This document shows, one piece after another, positions 1 through 8,128 of a stretch of 40,018 nt of DNA (positions are counted from its first letter, which is position 1; every line of letters begins with the position of its first letter). A program made the position numbers and the translations under genes. The DNA lies in IMG/VR virus record IMGVR_UViG_3300009156_000053, positions 1-40,018 of that record; one strand, 5' to 3'. The notes beneath the pieces are model-generated. The model saw only the letters and a list, made by a program, of their open reading frames with translations. It did not search any database and was not told the DNA's origin. The stretch comes from a virus.

Positions 1-2
1 AT

Positions 3-116
3 GCTTCTACGGCGCCGCCGCTTGATACGGAGCCCGAGGCTAGACGTCTAAATCGCTCATCACTCCTCGAAAAGGACGGTTTTCGTCGTGATATACGCTT
101 TCCCGCATGGAGATGA
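3..116 (+). CDS. possible 3' end of a gene entering from the left edge
   Basis: This reading frame is open from the left edge to a TGA at 114-116. That stop overlaps the ATG at 113 of the next gene in the ATGA arrangement used by many genes in this window. Only about 37 residues are visible, ending in DIRFPAWR. No motif is recognisable and codon use is less GC-biased than in the neighbours, so coding is supported mainly by the start/stop coupling. The alternative is that 1-112 is non-coding leader; a competing frame starting at GTG 88 is discussed under rejected items. Confidence 0.3.
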   Translation, partial: ASTAPPLDTEPEARRLNRSSLLEKDGFRRDIRFPAWR

Positions 117-313
117 CGGCAAACCGGCCATTGACGCCCCTAGACGACCGAATCTACCGTATCGAGTGTCGCTGCCTGTGCCACAGCGGCCTCCAAGCCC
201 TCAGGTTCTGCCTGAGTTGCCACGGCTACCACATGGTGGAGTACCCGCGAGCTCGTAACCTGAGTCCCTTCCGCGCGCCGACGCCGGTGCAGGTGCTCCG
301 GGTGAAGGCATAA
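113..313 (+). CDS. small cysteine-rich (putative zinc-binding) protein upstream of terminase
   Basis: This is a 66-residue protein of unknown function. Cysteines and histidines cluster in its middle as CRCLCH followed by CLSCHGYH (about residues 20-40), which resembles a small zinc-knuckle. It ends 3 bases before the terminase small subunit start, so it is probably co-transcribed and co-translated with it. ATG 113 is chosen because it overlaps an upstream TGA; ATG 107 is an in-frame alternative adding two residues. Small zinc-binding or HNH-type proteins are common beside phage terminases, but no HNH motif is visible here. Confidence 0.55.
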   Translation: MTANRPLTPLDDRIYRIECRCLCHSGLQALRFCLSCHGYHMVEYPRARNLSPFRAPTPVQVLRVKA

Positions 314-316
314 CCC

Positions 317-850
317 ATGCCGGGGAGTCGCCGGGGTGGGAGGCAGCCGCTCCCCACCGACTTGAAGATGCTCACCAAGCCCACGGGCGAGGCGCTGCGC
401 GACAAGAGCAAGTACCGCGTCCAAGGCGGGGCCGGAGAGTATGTGGACGCTGGCCCGCTCAAGGGGGACGTGCCACCGTGTCCAGACAGCATTCCCGTGG
501 CCTCCCTCGGGCGCAAGTATTGGAAACTCTACTGGACAGCCGCCGGGAACTGGCTGGCCCAAGCCGACATTCCCGCTGTGGTGCGGCTGTGCGAGCTCCA
601 CAACGTCGCCAAGACCCTATGGGACACCATCCAGCGGGACGGCACCGTCCGGGAGAACGCGAAAGAGGGCGGACCGCATGTGGCCCACCCCATGCTGCGG
701 GAATGGGACAACGTGCTCGGCCGTATCGAGCGCATCGAGGACCGCTTGGGGCTGAACCCGACCGAACGCAGCCGCATTCGTCTACAGGTGAAGGAGAGTG
801 AGAGCGCACTCGACCGCTGGCAGCGCGGCCGTCCTACCGGAACCGGATAG
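317..850 (+). CDS. terS: terminase small subunit, P27 family
   Basis: This is the 177-residue DNA-recognition subunit of the packaging motor. It should bind the packaging site and deliver the DNA to the large subunit. The C-terminal half carries the P27-family pattern: HPMLREWDNVLGRIERIEDR, then GLNPTERSRIRLQV (about residues 115-160). The middle is helical, with YWKLYW and a conserved-looking VRLCELHNVAKTLWDTI segment. GGTGAAGG lies at a suitable distance before ATG 317. The gene overlaps the large subunit by 53 bases, consistent with coupled synthesis of the two motor proteins. Confidence 0.9.
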   Translation: MPGSRRGGRQPLPTDLKMLTKPTGEALRDKSKYRVQGGAGEYVDAGPLKGDVPPCPDSIPVASLGRKYWKLYWTAAGNWLAQADIPAVVRLCELHNVAKTLWDTIQRDGTVRENAKEGGPHVAHPMLREWDNVLGRIERIEDRLGLNPTERSRIRLQVKESESALDRWQRGRPTGTG

Positions 851-2531
851 CCCGCAGCAGCCCGCGTACGACCGGCCGACGCAGTACGCGGTGGACGTGC
901 TGGCAGGCTCCATTCCGGCCGGTGAGCTCGTGCGCCTCGCATGCCAGCGACACATGGACGACCTCGTACTGGGCGGGGAGCGGGATATCATCTGGGACAG
1001 CGACGAGGCCGAGCATGCCGTGGACTTCTTTCCTGCGGCGCTGCGCCACTGGAAGGGGGAGTTGGCGGGCCAGCCCGTCTTCCTCGAGCCGTGGCAGCAG
1101 TTCATCATCGGGAGCGCCTTCGGCTGGAAGAAGTGGTCGGAGAAGTGGCAGCAGTGGATTCGTCGCTACAAGTTGGTCTACGTCGAGATCGGGAAGAAGA
1201 ACGGCAAGACCCTCATCGCTGGTGGCGTGGGGCTCAAACTCGCCTTCTTCGACGGTGAGGGTGGTGCCGACGTGTTCAGTGCGGCCACCAAGCGGGACCA
1301 AGCCAAACTGTCTTGGCTCGACGCGCGCATGGCGGTGAAGGCCAGCCCGGACCTGAGCAAGATCATCGGAATCAAAGACTCCACGAGTGTGTTGTACGAC
1401 ACGCGCAGTGGCAGCAAGTTCGAGCCGTTGGGCAAAGACAGCGACAGCAGCCAAGGCATCAACGTCCACGGCGGCATCATCGACGAGTTGCACGTCCATG
1501 CCGACAGCGAACTGTGGGACAACATAGAGACAGCCACGGCCAGTCGTAAGCAGCCCATGCGCTTCGTCATCACCACGGCAGGCGTGCGGCGCCAGAGCAT
1601 CTGGTGGGACGTGCGTCAGGACGTGCTGGCTGTCGTAGAGGGGCGGGCGCGGGACGACACCGTCTTTGGCTACATCGCCACGCTTGACCCCAAGGACGAC
1701 CCGTGGCAGGAGGCCAACTGGTACAAGGCCAACCCGAACATGGGCAAGAGCGTGTTCCTGGAGGACCTGCGGGAAGCCGCGCAGCGTGCCGAGCGCAGCC
1801 CGAGCCGCCAAACCGCCTTTTTCCGCTTCCGCCTGAACCTGCCCACCAGCGCGAGCATTCGCGGTGTCGACATGCGGGAGTGGGAGAAGCGCCCCAACAG
1901 CGACCAGCCACGCATAGAACTCGGGCAGGGCTGCTACGGCGGGCTGGACCTTGCCAGTGTCAAAGACCTGACCTGCCTCATTCTGCTGTTCCGCAACCCC
2001 AACGACGGCATCTACGATGTGTTGTGCCGATTCTGGTGCCCGGAGGAGGGCATCGCAGAGCGCAGCCGTATCGACGGGGTCCCATATGACCAATGGGTGC
2101 GGGACGGGTTTCTCATTCCGACACCGGGGGACGTGACCGACTACTCCTATGTCGAAAAGGAGCTCGAGGTACTGGCAGAGCAGTACGCCATCGGTGAGAT
2201 CGGGTACGACCGCTGGAACGCCACCCAACTGGTCACCAACCTGACCAACAGCGGCGCCACCATGACCCCCATCTCTCAGACGTACACCAGCCTTAGCGGC
2301 CCGTGGAAGGAACTCGAGCGCTTGATCCTAGACGGTATGCTTCGGCACGGCAACCACCCCATTCTTAGTTGGATGGCGGATAACGTCGAGATCGAGCTCG
2401 ACCCATGGGAGAACGTGCGGCCAAGTAAGCGGAAAAGCAGCGAGCGCATCGACGGCATGATCAGCCTCACCATGGCGGTCGGACGCTGGCTCACGTGGGG
2501 TGACGAACCGGGCGTGGGGTACGCGGTATGA
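798..2531 (+). CDS. terL: terminase large subunit (Terminase_1 type ATPase/nuclease)
   Basis: This 577-residue packaging motor couples ATP hydrolysis to DNA translocation and cuts the concatemer. The ATPase half shows a variant Walker A, EIGKKNGKT, near residues 130-138. A Walker B, GGIIDELH, has its acidic pair at about D229-E230, and RFVITTAGV probably forms the coupling motif. The nuclease half shows three acidic clusters: GLDLASVKD (D384 region), GYDRWN and RIDGMISL near the C-terminus. This order is typical of HK97-like terminases. GTG 798 is used because the family N-terminus (YDRPTQYAVDVLAGSIPAG) follows soon after; GTG 891 would remove part of it. The stop overlaps the portal ATG. Confidence 0.95.
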   Translation: MRAHSTAGSAAVLPEPDSPQQPAYDRPTQYAVDVLAGSIPAGELVRLACQRHMDDLVLGGERDIIWDSDEAEHAVDFFPAALRHWKGELAGQPVFLEPWQQFIIGSAFGWKKWSEKWQQWIRRYKLVYVEIGKKNGKTLIAGGVGLKLAFFDGEGGADVFSAATKRDQAKLSWLDARMAVKASPDLSKIIGIKDSTSVLYDTRSGSKFEPLGKDSDSSQGINVHGGIIDELHVHADSELWDNIETATASRKQPMRFVITTAGVRRQSIWWDVRQDVLAVVEGRARDDTVFGYIATLDPKDDPWQEANWYKANPNMGKSVFLEDLREAAQRAERSPSRQTAFFRFRLNLPTSASIRGVDMREWEKRPNSDQPRIELGQGCYGGLDLASVKDLTCLILLFRNPNDGIYDVLCRFWCPEEGIAERSRIDGVPYDQWVRDGFLIPTPGDVTDYSYVEKELEVLAEQYAIGEIGYDRWNATQLVTNLTNSGATMTPISQTYTSLSGPWKELERLILDGMLRHGNHPILSWMADNVEIELDPWENVRPSKRKSSERIDGMISLTMAVGRWLTWGDEPGVGYAV

Positions 2532-4027
2532 GCAATGCACTCGTGAAGGCGGTGGACTGGCCGTTAGAGAAGGCGGCAGCGGTGGTCCGCCAGACATTCC
2601 GCTACGGCTACGGGGTGGGCAAGCGGACAGAGCTCATGCGGTGGGCCAAGGGACCCACTTGGTGGGTCGGCCAGACCATGAACCGCACCCGCTACGACTA
2701 CAAGACCGAGGTGGGGGACGCTGCCACCAACAGCATCGTGGTCGCCACGGTGGGGTGGATCGCCCGGAACTTCCCCGAGGCTCCCGTTCGCATCATGCGG
2801 GTGCCCAGTACCGACAGTACGCCGCCCGAGTTCGTGGCGCCGCGCATGACCGGCCCCGGCTACATGCTCAAACTGCTGGAACGTCCCAATCCCTACTACA
2901 GCGGCGTGCTCCAGTGGATGGCAACGATCACCGACCTGAAATGCACTGGGAACGCCTACTGGCTCAAGGTGCGGAACAACGCAGGGCGAATCATCGGGTT
3001 GTGGTGGCTCCCCTCTTGGCTGACCGAGCCTGCATGGGACGAGCAGCGCAGCGACCAGTTCATCGGCTGGTACGAGTACCAACTCGACGGTATCACGTGG
3101 GTGTACCGGCCGGAGGATATCGTGCATTTCCGGCAGGGGATAGACCCGCACAACACTCGTAAGGGCCTCAGCCCCCTCGCGAGCCTGTACCGGGAGGTCT
3201 TCACCGACGACGAGGCAGCCAACATGACGGCCAGCCTCATGCGGAACATCGGTGTGCCCGGTGTGGTGCTGAGTCCTGCCAACACCAGCGGGCCGACGGG
3301 TCGCTTCAAGGACCCCGAGGAGATGAAAGAGATCTACATGGAGAAGTTCGGCGGCGACAAGACCGGCGAACCATTCATCTCCACCGTTCCCGTCGACCTC
3401 AAGGTTGCGTCGTGGTCCCCGCAGCAGATGAACCTGCGCGACCTGCGGAAGATTCCCGAGGAGCGCGTGAGCGCGGTCTTTGGCGTTGCTGCCGTGGTGG
3501 TGGGCCTCGGCGCTGGTCTGGACCGCAGCACCTTCAGCAACTTCAGTGAGGCTCGCAAGGCTGCCTACCAAGAAGCCATCATTCCCGACCAGCGGCTCAT
3601 CGCCAGCGAGATCGAGATCCAACTGCTGCCCGAGTTCGGCGTGATCGACAACTTGGACGTGCAGTTCGACTGGACCGTGGCAACGGCCATGCAGGAGAAC
3701 GCTGCCGACGTGTGGAAGCGCAACATGGACGCTGCCACCAAGGGCCTCATCACCCGTAGCGACTTTCGCAGGGCGGTTCACCTGCCACTGAGTACGGAAA
3801 CCGACGATGTGTATGTGGTGGCCGACAACTTCCTATTGCTGAAACCGGGGGAGACGCCGCAGCAGGCCAAGGAGCAAGCGGCACAGGCCCAAGCCGTCCG
3901 TGACGAGGAGGCCGCAGCCACGGCTGCCGAGCGAACCAAGGAACAGGCATTGCTGCTCCCCGCGCGCAGTGCTGATAATGCAACGCCGAGTCGCAACGGG
4001 CGGGCCTTGGAGGTATCGGTCAAGTGA
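2528..4027 (+). CDS. portal protein (HK97 family)
   Basis: This 499-residue protein should form the dodecameric portal ring at one capsid vertex, through which DNA enters and leaves and where the tail attaches. Family features include the early WVGQTMNRTRYDY region and GWIARNFPEAPVRI. The core segment ITDLKCTGNAYWLKVRNNAG is followed by the membrane-free beta core and FGVAAVVVGLGAGLDRSTFS, a typical portal pattern before the C-terminal helices. The Ala/Glu-rich tail (residues about 440-480) is low in complexity. ATG 2528 overlaps the terminase stop as ATGA, and its own end overlaps the protease GTG start. Length and position fit the family. Confidence 0.93.
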   Translation: MSNALVKAVDWPLEKAAAVVRQTFRYGYGVGKRTELMRWAKGPTWWVGQTMNRTRYDYKTEVGDAATNSIVVATVGWIARNFPEAPVRIMRVPSTDSTPPEFVAPRMTGPGYMLKLLERPNPYYSGVLQWMATITDLKCTGNAYWLKVRNNAGRIIGLWWLPSWLTEPAWDEQRSDQFIGWYEYQLDGITWVYRPEDIVHFRQGIDPHNTRKGLSPLASLYREVFTDDEAANMTASLMRNIGVPGVVLSPANTSGPTGRFKDPEEMKEIYMEKFGGDKTGEPFISTVPVDLKVASWSPQQMNLRDLRKIPEERVSAVFGVAAVVVGLGAGLDRSTFSNFSEARKAAYQEAIIPDQRLIASEIEIQLLPEFGVIDNLDVQFDWTVATAMQENAADVWKRNMDAATKGLITRSDFRRAVHLPLSTETDDVYVVADNFLLLKPGETPQQAKEQAAQAQAVRDEEAAATAAERTKEQALLLPARSADNATPSRNGRALEVSVK

Positions 4028-5286
4028 ACTACCCACATATCGCCAGCATGGTGTTCAATCACCCGTGGGCGGTCCACCCCGACACCATGGGCACCATCGT
4101 AGAGATCCTCAGCGGACGCATGGCTGGCATGGGGTTCAGCGCCGAGGAGATCGAGCACCGCTTAGAAGCGGCTGCGAGCAAGAACGGCCCCCGCCAAGGT
4201 CCCCGTAAGGACAGTGCCGTGGCCGTCCTCCCCATCTACGGAGTGATCAATCCACGCGCGGGCATGCTGGCCCAGACCAGCGGGGGGACTAGCGTCGAGT
4301 CCCTACGTGCTCATGTCCGCGCGGTGCTGGATGACCCCGAGGTCCACGCGTTGGTGTTCGACATCGACAGTCCCGGTGGGGACGTGGCCGGTGTGCCCGA
4401 GCTCGCGCAGGAGCTCTTTGCGGCGCGTGGGAGCAAGCCCATGCTCGCCGTGGCGAACACCAACGCATTCAGCGCCGCCTACTGGCTCGGCGCGCAGGCC
4501 GACGAGTTCTACGTGACCCCCAGTGGCAGCGTCGGCTCTATCGGAGTGGTGGCCGTGCATGAAGACCATACCGAGCGGCTCGCGAAGGAGGGCGTGCGGC
4601 CCACGGTGGTCACCAGCAGCAAGTTCAAGGCGGAGCGCAGCAAGGCCACCGCGCTCAGCAAGGAGGCGCTGGCCGACATTCAGGCCGAAGTGGACGCCTA
4701 CCACGACATGTTCATCCAGGCGGTGGCGCAGGGGCGCGGTGTCGACCCCGGCAGTGTGACCAAGGACTATGGGGAGGGGCGCACCTTCGTCGCGAAGAAG
4801 GCCGAGGCGCGGGGCATGGTGGACGGTGTCGCCACGCTCGACCAAGTGGTGGCGCGTGCTCACAGCCTCGTCCAACTGGCAGACAGCCAGCCCGAGCTCG
4901 TGGGTGCCTACCATATCGACCTGACCAACCACAGCAGCACCACCACCATGGGGGAATTTCTCCCGACTATTGTCAGCGACGGCACCAATGCTGTATCTAA
5001 CATCAAGCTCAACTGGGAACCGGTACCGGAACCCTTCGCCATACGCCTCGACCGGGTACTCGGTGAGGTAGAGGCAGTCGCCGCTCATGCGAAGGAGCGG
5101 GCCGACATGCGAGCCGAAGAGGGGCGGACACTCTCTCCGGCCACGCGCGAGCGACTGGAAGCCATGTGGACCCATCTTGGTGAGCTTGTCCAAGCCACGC
5201 GAGAGCCGGTGCCACAGCAGCGGTCCAGTGTCGCGGGTCTCGAAGCCATCCTCAAGCAGTACGAGTTGGAGGCCATACGTGGGTAA
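4024..5286 (+). CDS. S49/SppA-like capsid maturation protease with C-terminal scaffold-like region
   Basis: This 420-residue protein has a ClpP/SppA-fold serine protease domain at about residues 65-280. DIDSPGGDVAG (S116-P-G-G) forms the oxyanion region. NAFSAAYWLG carries the likely nucleophile S150, and SSKFKAERSK carries the likely general-base lysine at K200 or K202. Such proteases cleave scaffold and capsid proteins during prohead maturation. Residues about 300-420 leave the protease fold and become helical and charged, with a coiled-coil-like stretch (RLDRVLGEVEAVAAHAKERA). This could serve as a fused scaffold, since no separate scaffold gene lies between this gene and the capsid gene. 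GTG 4024 overlaps the portal stop. Confidence 0.9.
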   Translation: MNYPHIASMVFNHPWAVHPDTMGTIVEILSGRMAGMGFSAEEIEHRLEAAASKNGPRQGPRKDSAVAVLPIYGVINPRAGMLAQTSGGTSVESLRAHVRAVLDDPEVHALVFDIDSPGGDVAGVPELAQELFAARGSKPMLAVANTNAFSAAYWLGAQADEFYVTPSGSVGSIGVVAVHEDHTERLAKEGVRPTVVTSSKFKAERSKATALSKEALADIQAEVDAYHDMFIQAVAQGRGVDPGSVTKDYGEGRTFVAKKAEARGMVDGVATLDQVVARAHSLVQLADSQPELVGAYHIDLTNHSSTTTMGEFLPTIVSDGTNAVSNIKLNWEPVPEPFAIRLDRVLGEVEAVAAHAKERADMRAEEGRTLSPATRERLEAMWTHLGELVQATREPVPQQRSSVAGLEAILKQYELEAIRG

Positions 5287-6598
5287 GGCGGCGGAACTCC
5301 GGGAGCAGGCGCTCCAGAAGTTCATCGACGCTCGCGCGCTCGCAGGTGACGACGGGGTGGTCCCGCCGGAGAACCAAGAGCGTTTCGAGACGACCATGAG
5401 CGAGGGCATGGCCCTCGACAAGCAGTACAAGGAAGAGGCCAAGCGCGAGGGGCTGAGTGTCCCCGCCCTTGACGAGCGCATCACGGAGTACACGGCGGCT
5501 GCCACGGGTGGCCCCGGTATCCGGTTCAACCGCACCGTGCTCCACCCGGACCGTCCCCAGAGCATGGGGCAGCAGTTCGTCCAGAGCGAGGCGTACAAGC
5601 AACTGGTCAACAGCCGTGTGCTGGAAAGCGACATGGGTCGTTTCGATACGGGTCGTATCGAGATGGCGATGACCCCATGGGGCATGGTGCGGCCGGGTGC
5701 CGCAGCCAGCGACCTCATCAGCACCATTCCCAGTACCGGCCCTGCCGTGGACCTCGTCACGCCGAACTACCTGCCGGGAATTCTCCCGCTGCGGCAGCGG
5801 GAGCTCACCGTGCGGGACCTGTTCAGTCAGGCCACCATGTCCGGCGGGGACACACTGTCTTACGCGGCGCAGGTCGGGTTCGACAGTGGCGCCGCCACAT
5901 TCAGCCAGTCCAGCACCGTCAGCGACAGCGCCGGACTCAAGCCGCAGTCCAGCATCTCGTGGGAGCGGCGCACGGCCGTCGCCGAGTGGATCGGCACATG
6001 GATGGTCGTCACCCGGCAGGCACTCGCCGACGCGGGCGTCATTCAGGGCATCATCGACAATCAGGGTCGGCTCATGCTGCAACTCGAAGAGGAGGACCAA
6101 CTCCTCAACGGGAACGGCACACCGCCCAACTTGTCCGGCATTCTCGACCAAGCCATTCAGACGCTCGACCTGACCGGCGAGGACAACCTCGACGGTATCC
6201 GCACGGCGCGGCGGCTGGTGAAGACGGGGCTCAGTCGCCTAGAAGCCGACTGGATCGTCCTCAACCCGACCGATAGCGAGGAGTTCGACCTTCTCAAGGA
6301 CGACAACCGCCTATACCGGGGCGGCAACCCCATCGGCAACTTCACGTTCGATCAGGCCATCTGGCATCTGACCCGCGTGGAGTCCGAGGCCATGACCGAG
6401 GGTACGGCGCTCGTCGGGGCGCGCGCGGGTGCCACGGTGTACCAGCGCCAGCCCATCACCGTGCTCACGACCGACAGCCACAGTGACTTCTTCGTGCGGA
6501 ACCTGATCGTGGTCCTGTTCGAAGAGCGACTGGCATTCCCGGTGTGGTTCCCGAGCGCCTTCGTCGAGGTCACCCTCGCCGACTGGGGCGGGTCCTAA
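5279..6598 (+). CDS. major capsid protein (HK97 fold)
   Basis: This 439-residue protein should build the icosahedral shell. The first ~90 residues are helical and charged (ELREQALQKFIDA, KQYKEEAKREG), like an HK97 delta/scaffold domain. The capsid body follows, with TIPSTGPAVDLVTPNYLPGI, ELTVRDLFSQ, a WERRTAVAEWIGTWM strand pair, and the family-like tail LIVVLFEERLAFPVWFPSAF. The start is GTG 5279, because GGAGG at 5268-5272 lies six bases upstream and the start overlaps the protease stop. Longer in-frame starts would overlap the protease by ~200 bases. Position after the protease supports the call. Confidence 0.93.
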   Translation: MGKAAELREQALQKFIDARALAGDDGVVPPENQERFETTMSEGMALDKQYKEEAKREGLSVPALDERITEYTAAATGGPGIRFNRTVLHPDRPQSMGQQFVQSEAYKQLVNSRVLESDMGRFDTGRIEMAMTPWGMVRPGAAASDLISTIPSTGPAVDLVTPNYLPGILPLRQRELTVRDLFSQATMSGGDTLSYAAQVGFDSGAATFSQSSTVSDSAGLKPQSSISWERRTAVAEWIGTWMVVTRQALADAGVIQGIIDNQGRLMLQLEEEDQLLNGNGTPPNLSGILDQAIQTLDLTGEDNLDGIRTARRLVKTGLSRLEADWIVLNPTDSEEFDLLKDDNRLYRGGNPIGNFTFDQAIWHLTRVESEAMTEGTALVGARAGATVYQRQPITVLTTDSHSDFFVRNLIVVLFEERLAFPVWFPSAFVEVTLADWGGS

Positions 6599-6609
6599 CA
6601 GCCAGCGGG

Positions 6610-6647
6610 GCGGCGGTCCGGTGGAACCTGAGCCCCCAGACCGCCGC
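6610..6647 (+). terminator. stem-loop after the capsid gene
   Basis: GCGGCGGTC (6610-6618) and GACCGCCGC (6639-6647) form a perfect 9-bp stem around a 20-base loop. It lies in the 70-base gap between the capsid stop and the next Shine-Dalgarno. No U-rich tract follows, so it may act as partial terminator, RNA stability element or processing site setting capsid mRNA apart from downstream genes. Confidence 0.45.
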
Positions 6648-6668
6648 ACTCGCATCGTAGGAGCAGTC

Positions 6669-6833
6669 ATGCCAGACGAGAAGATCTACCTCCGCAAGCA
6701 GCACACGCGCCGGGGAGTGGCGGGCTACAAGACCGCCCATAAGGACAACCCCGACCGCTACGTCGTCATCGACCAAGAGACGGGCAAGGCCGACCCGTCG
6801 GCCGTGCGTGGCGGGAAGAAGCGCAAGGGATAA
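6669..6833 (+). CDS. small basic protein of unknown function
   Basis: This 54-residue protein lies just after the capsid gene. ATG 6669 is preceded by TAGGAG (6658-6663) at good spacing, which decides the start; a longer in-frame ATG at 6621 lacks this and would run into the stem-loop. The protein is rich in Lys and Arg and ends RGGKKRKG, with a YVVIDQETGKAD middle section. It could be a capsid-associated or nucleic-acid-binding protein, but I recognise no family. Its TAA overlaps the presumed ATA start of the glycosyltransferase. Confidence 0.6.
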   Translation: MPDEKIYLRKQHTRRGVAGYKTAHKDNPDRYVVIDQETGKADPSAVRGGKKRKG

Positions 6834-8128
6834 GCAGCACCGTCATTCTCGTTCCCCGCCGGGAGGGCTATAAGGACCGCGACCGCATCTGGGAGTGGGT
6901 GCGGGGCTGGTGGGAACGAGAATTCAGCAAGTTCCCCGTGGTGGAGGGCCACCACAACGTCGGCCTGTTCAACCGGAGCGCAGCGGTGAACACCGCTGCG
7001 ACGTTGGCTGGTGACTGGCGAACGGCCATCATCATCGACAGCGACGTCATCTGCCACCCCCCCAACGTGTTCGAGGCCATAGAACTCGCCAACAGCAGCG
7101 GGCGCATGGTGCTGCCCTATGACGTTCGCAAGGACCTGAACGCCATGGGCAGTGAAGCCATCATGACGGGCTACAAGGGCAACTGGAACAAGTTCGTCAG
7201 GCTGAGGTACACAGACGGTGTCAGCAACGTGGTCGTGCTGACAAGGGCGTTGTGGGACGCCGTTGGCGGGCTCGACCCGGCTTTCCAAGGGTGGGGGTGG
7301 GAGGACAACGCCTTCCGCGCGGCCTGCTGGACCTTTTCCGGTGGACCGGAGCTCCGCATACCGGGGGAGGTGTGGCACTTCTACCACCGCAGCGCCAAGA
7401 CCGAGGCCAAGGGCACCCCGAGTTGGGCGGCGAACCAAGCCCGCGCCGAGCGCTACCGCACCAACACGGGCGACAAGGACGCCATACGGGCCATTCGGGC
7501 AGAGACGGTGTCAGTCGACCACGGCAGCGGCATTCCCCGCATTCTCCACAGGGTCGTGCCAGCAGACACCACAGTGCAGGCAGAGGAATACTGGCGGACC
7601 GCACAACGTCTCCATCCCGACTGGCGCTTCATGACGCATAGGGACCCACTCGTACCAGACGCGTACCCGCTCACAAGCGGCGCATGGGACGCCGTAGAAG
7701 CCGGAGCGCAACTCGCAGACCTTGTCCGGTTGGAAGTTCTTTACGTCCATGGCGGCGTGTATGTGGACCAGGACTATGAGCCGTACCGGCCGTTCGACAG
7801 CCTACTGGGCGCGCAGGTGTTCGCGGCGTATGAGGACCGTACCAGCGTGCCGAACGCGGTACTCGGCTCTGTGCCCAACCACCCCGCGATCAAACAGTGT
7901 CTAGACCTTGCCGTGCAGCGGGTGAAGGCGCATAAGGGGGTCTGGAACGCTGGACCCGGTGTCACCACACAGGTGTTCACCAGCCGGGACGACGTGCTGT
8001 TGCTTCCACCCGGCGCCTTCTACCCCTATCACTACAAGGAGAAGGAGAAGGCAGGGGTAGACCATAAGCGGGAGCAGCCATGGGCTTTTGGCGCTCACCA
8101 CTGGTGGCACAGTTGGAAAGGGCATTGA
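6830..8128 (+). CDS. two-domain glycosyltransferase (GT7/GT27-like plus GT32-like), apparent ATA start
   Basis: The protein has two sugar-transferase domains. The N-terminal half (about residues 1-225) is a GT-A fold that opens with a STVILVPRREGY strand. It carries IIIDSDVI (metal-binding D70-S-D72) and GWGWEDNAF (about 154-162), the GWGxED signature of galactosyltransferase-like enzymes. The C-terminal half (about 228-432) begins IPRILHRVVP and has ADLVRLEVLYVHGGVYVDQD with a DxD at D313-Q-D315, as in GT32/OCH1-like sugar transferases. Coding clearly begins upstream of the first standard start (GTG 6899), which would delete the first strand. The only candidate at the right place is ATA 6830, overlapping the previous stop as ATAA. 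Acceptor and sugar are unknown; position suggests a virion glycan. Confidence 0.85.
   Translation: MSSTVILVPRREGYKDRDRIWEWVRGWWEREFSKFPVVEGHHNVGLFNRSAAVNTAATLAGDWRTAIIIDSDVICHPPNVFEAIELANSSGRMVLPYDVRKDLNAMGSEAIMTGYKGNWNKFVRLRYTDGVSNVVVLTRALWDAVGGLDPAFQGWGWEDNAFRAACWTFSGGPELRIPGEVWHFYHRSAKTEAKGTPSWAANQARAERYRTNTGDKDAIRAIRAETVSVDHGSGIPRILHRVVPADTTVQAEEYWRTAQRLHPDWRFMTHRDPLVPDAYPLTSGAWDAVEAGAQLADLVRLEVLYVHGGVYVDQDYEPYRPFDSLLGAQVFAAYEDRTSVPNAVLGSVPNHPAIKQCLDLAVQRVKAHKGVWNAGPGVTTQVFTSRDDVLLLPPGAFYPYHYKEKEKAGVDHKREQPWAFGAHHWWHSWKGH

Noticed and set aside
88-258. Alternative GTG-started frame before the terminase, preceded by AAAGGAC
   Set aside because: The product is proline-rich without motif and overlaps the cysteine-motif frame 113-313; the upstream spacing is suggestive but not enough to prefer it.
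2564-3781. 405-codon minus-strand frame
   Set aside because: It is antisense to the portal gene, with His/Gly/Val-rich composition typical of shadow frames.
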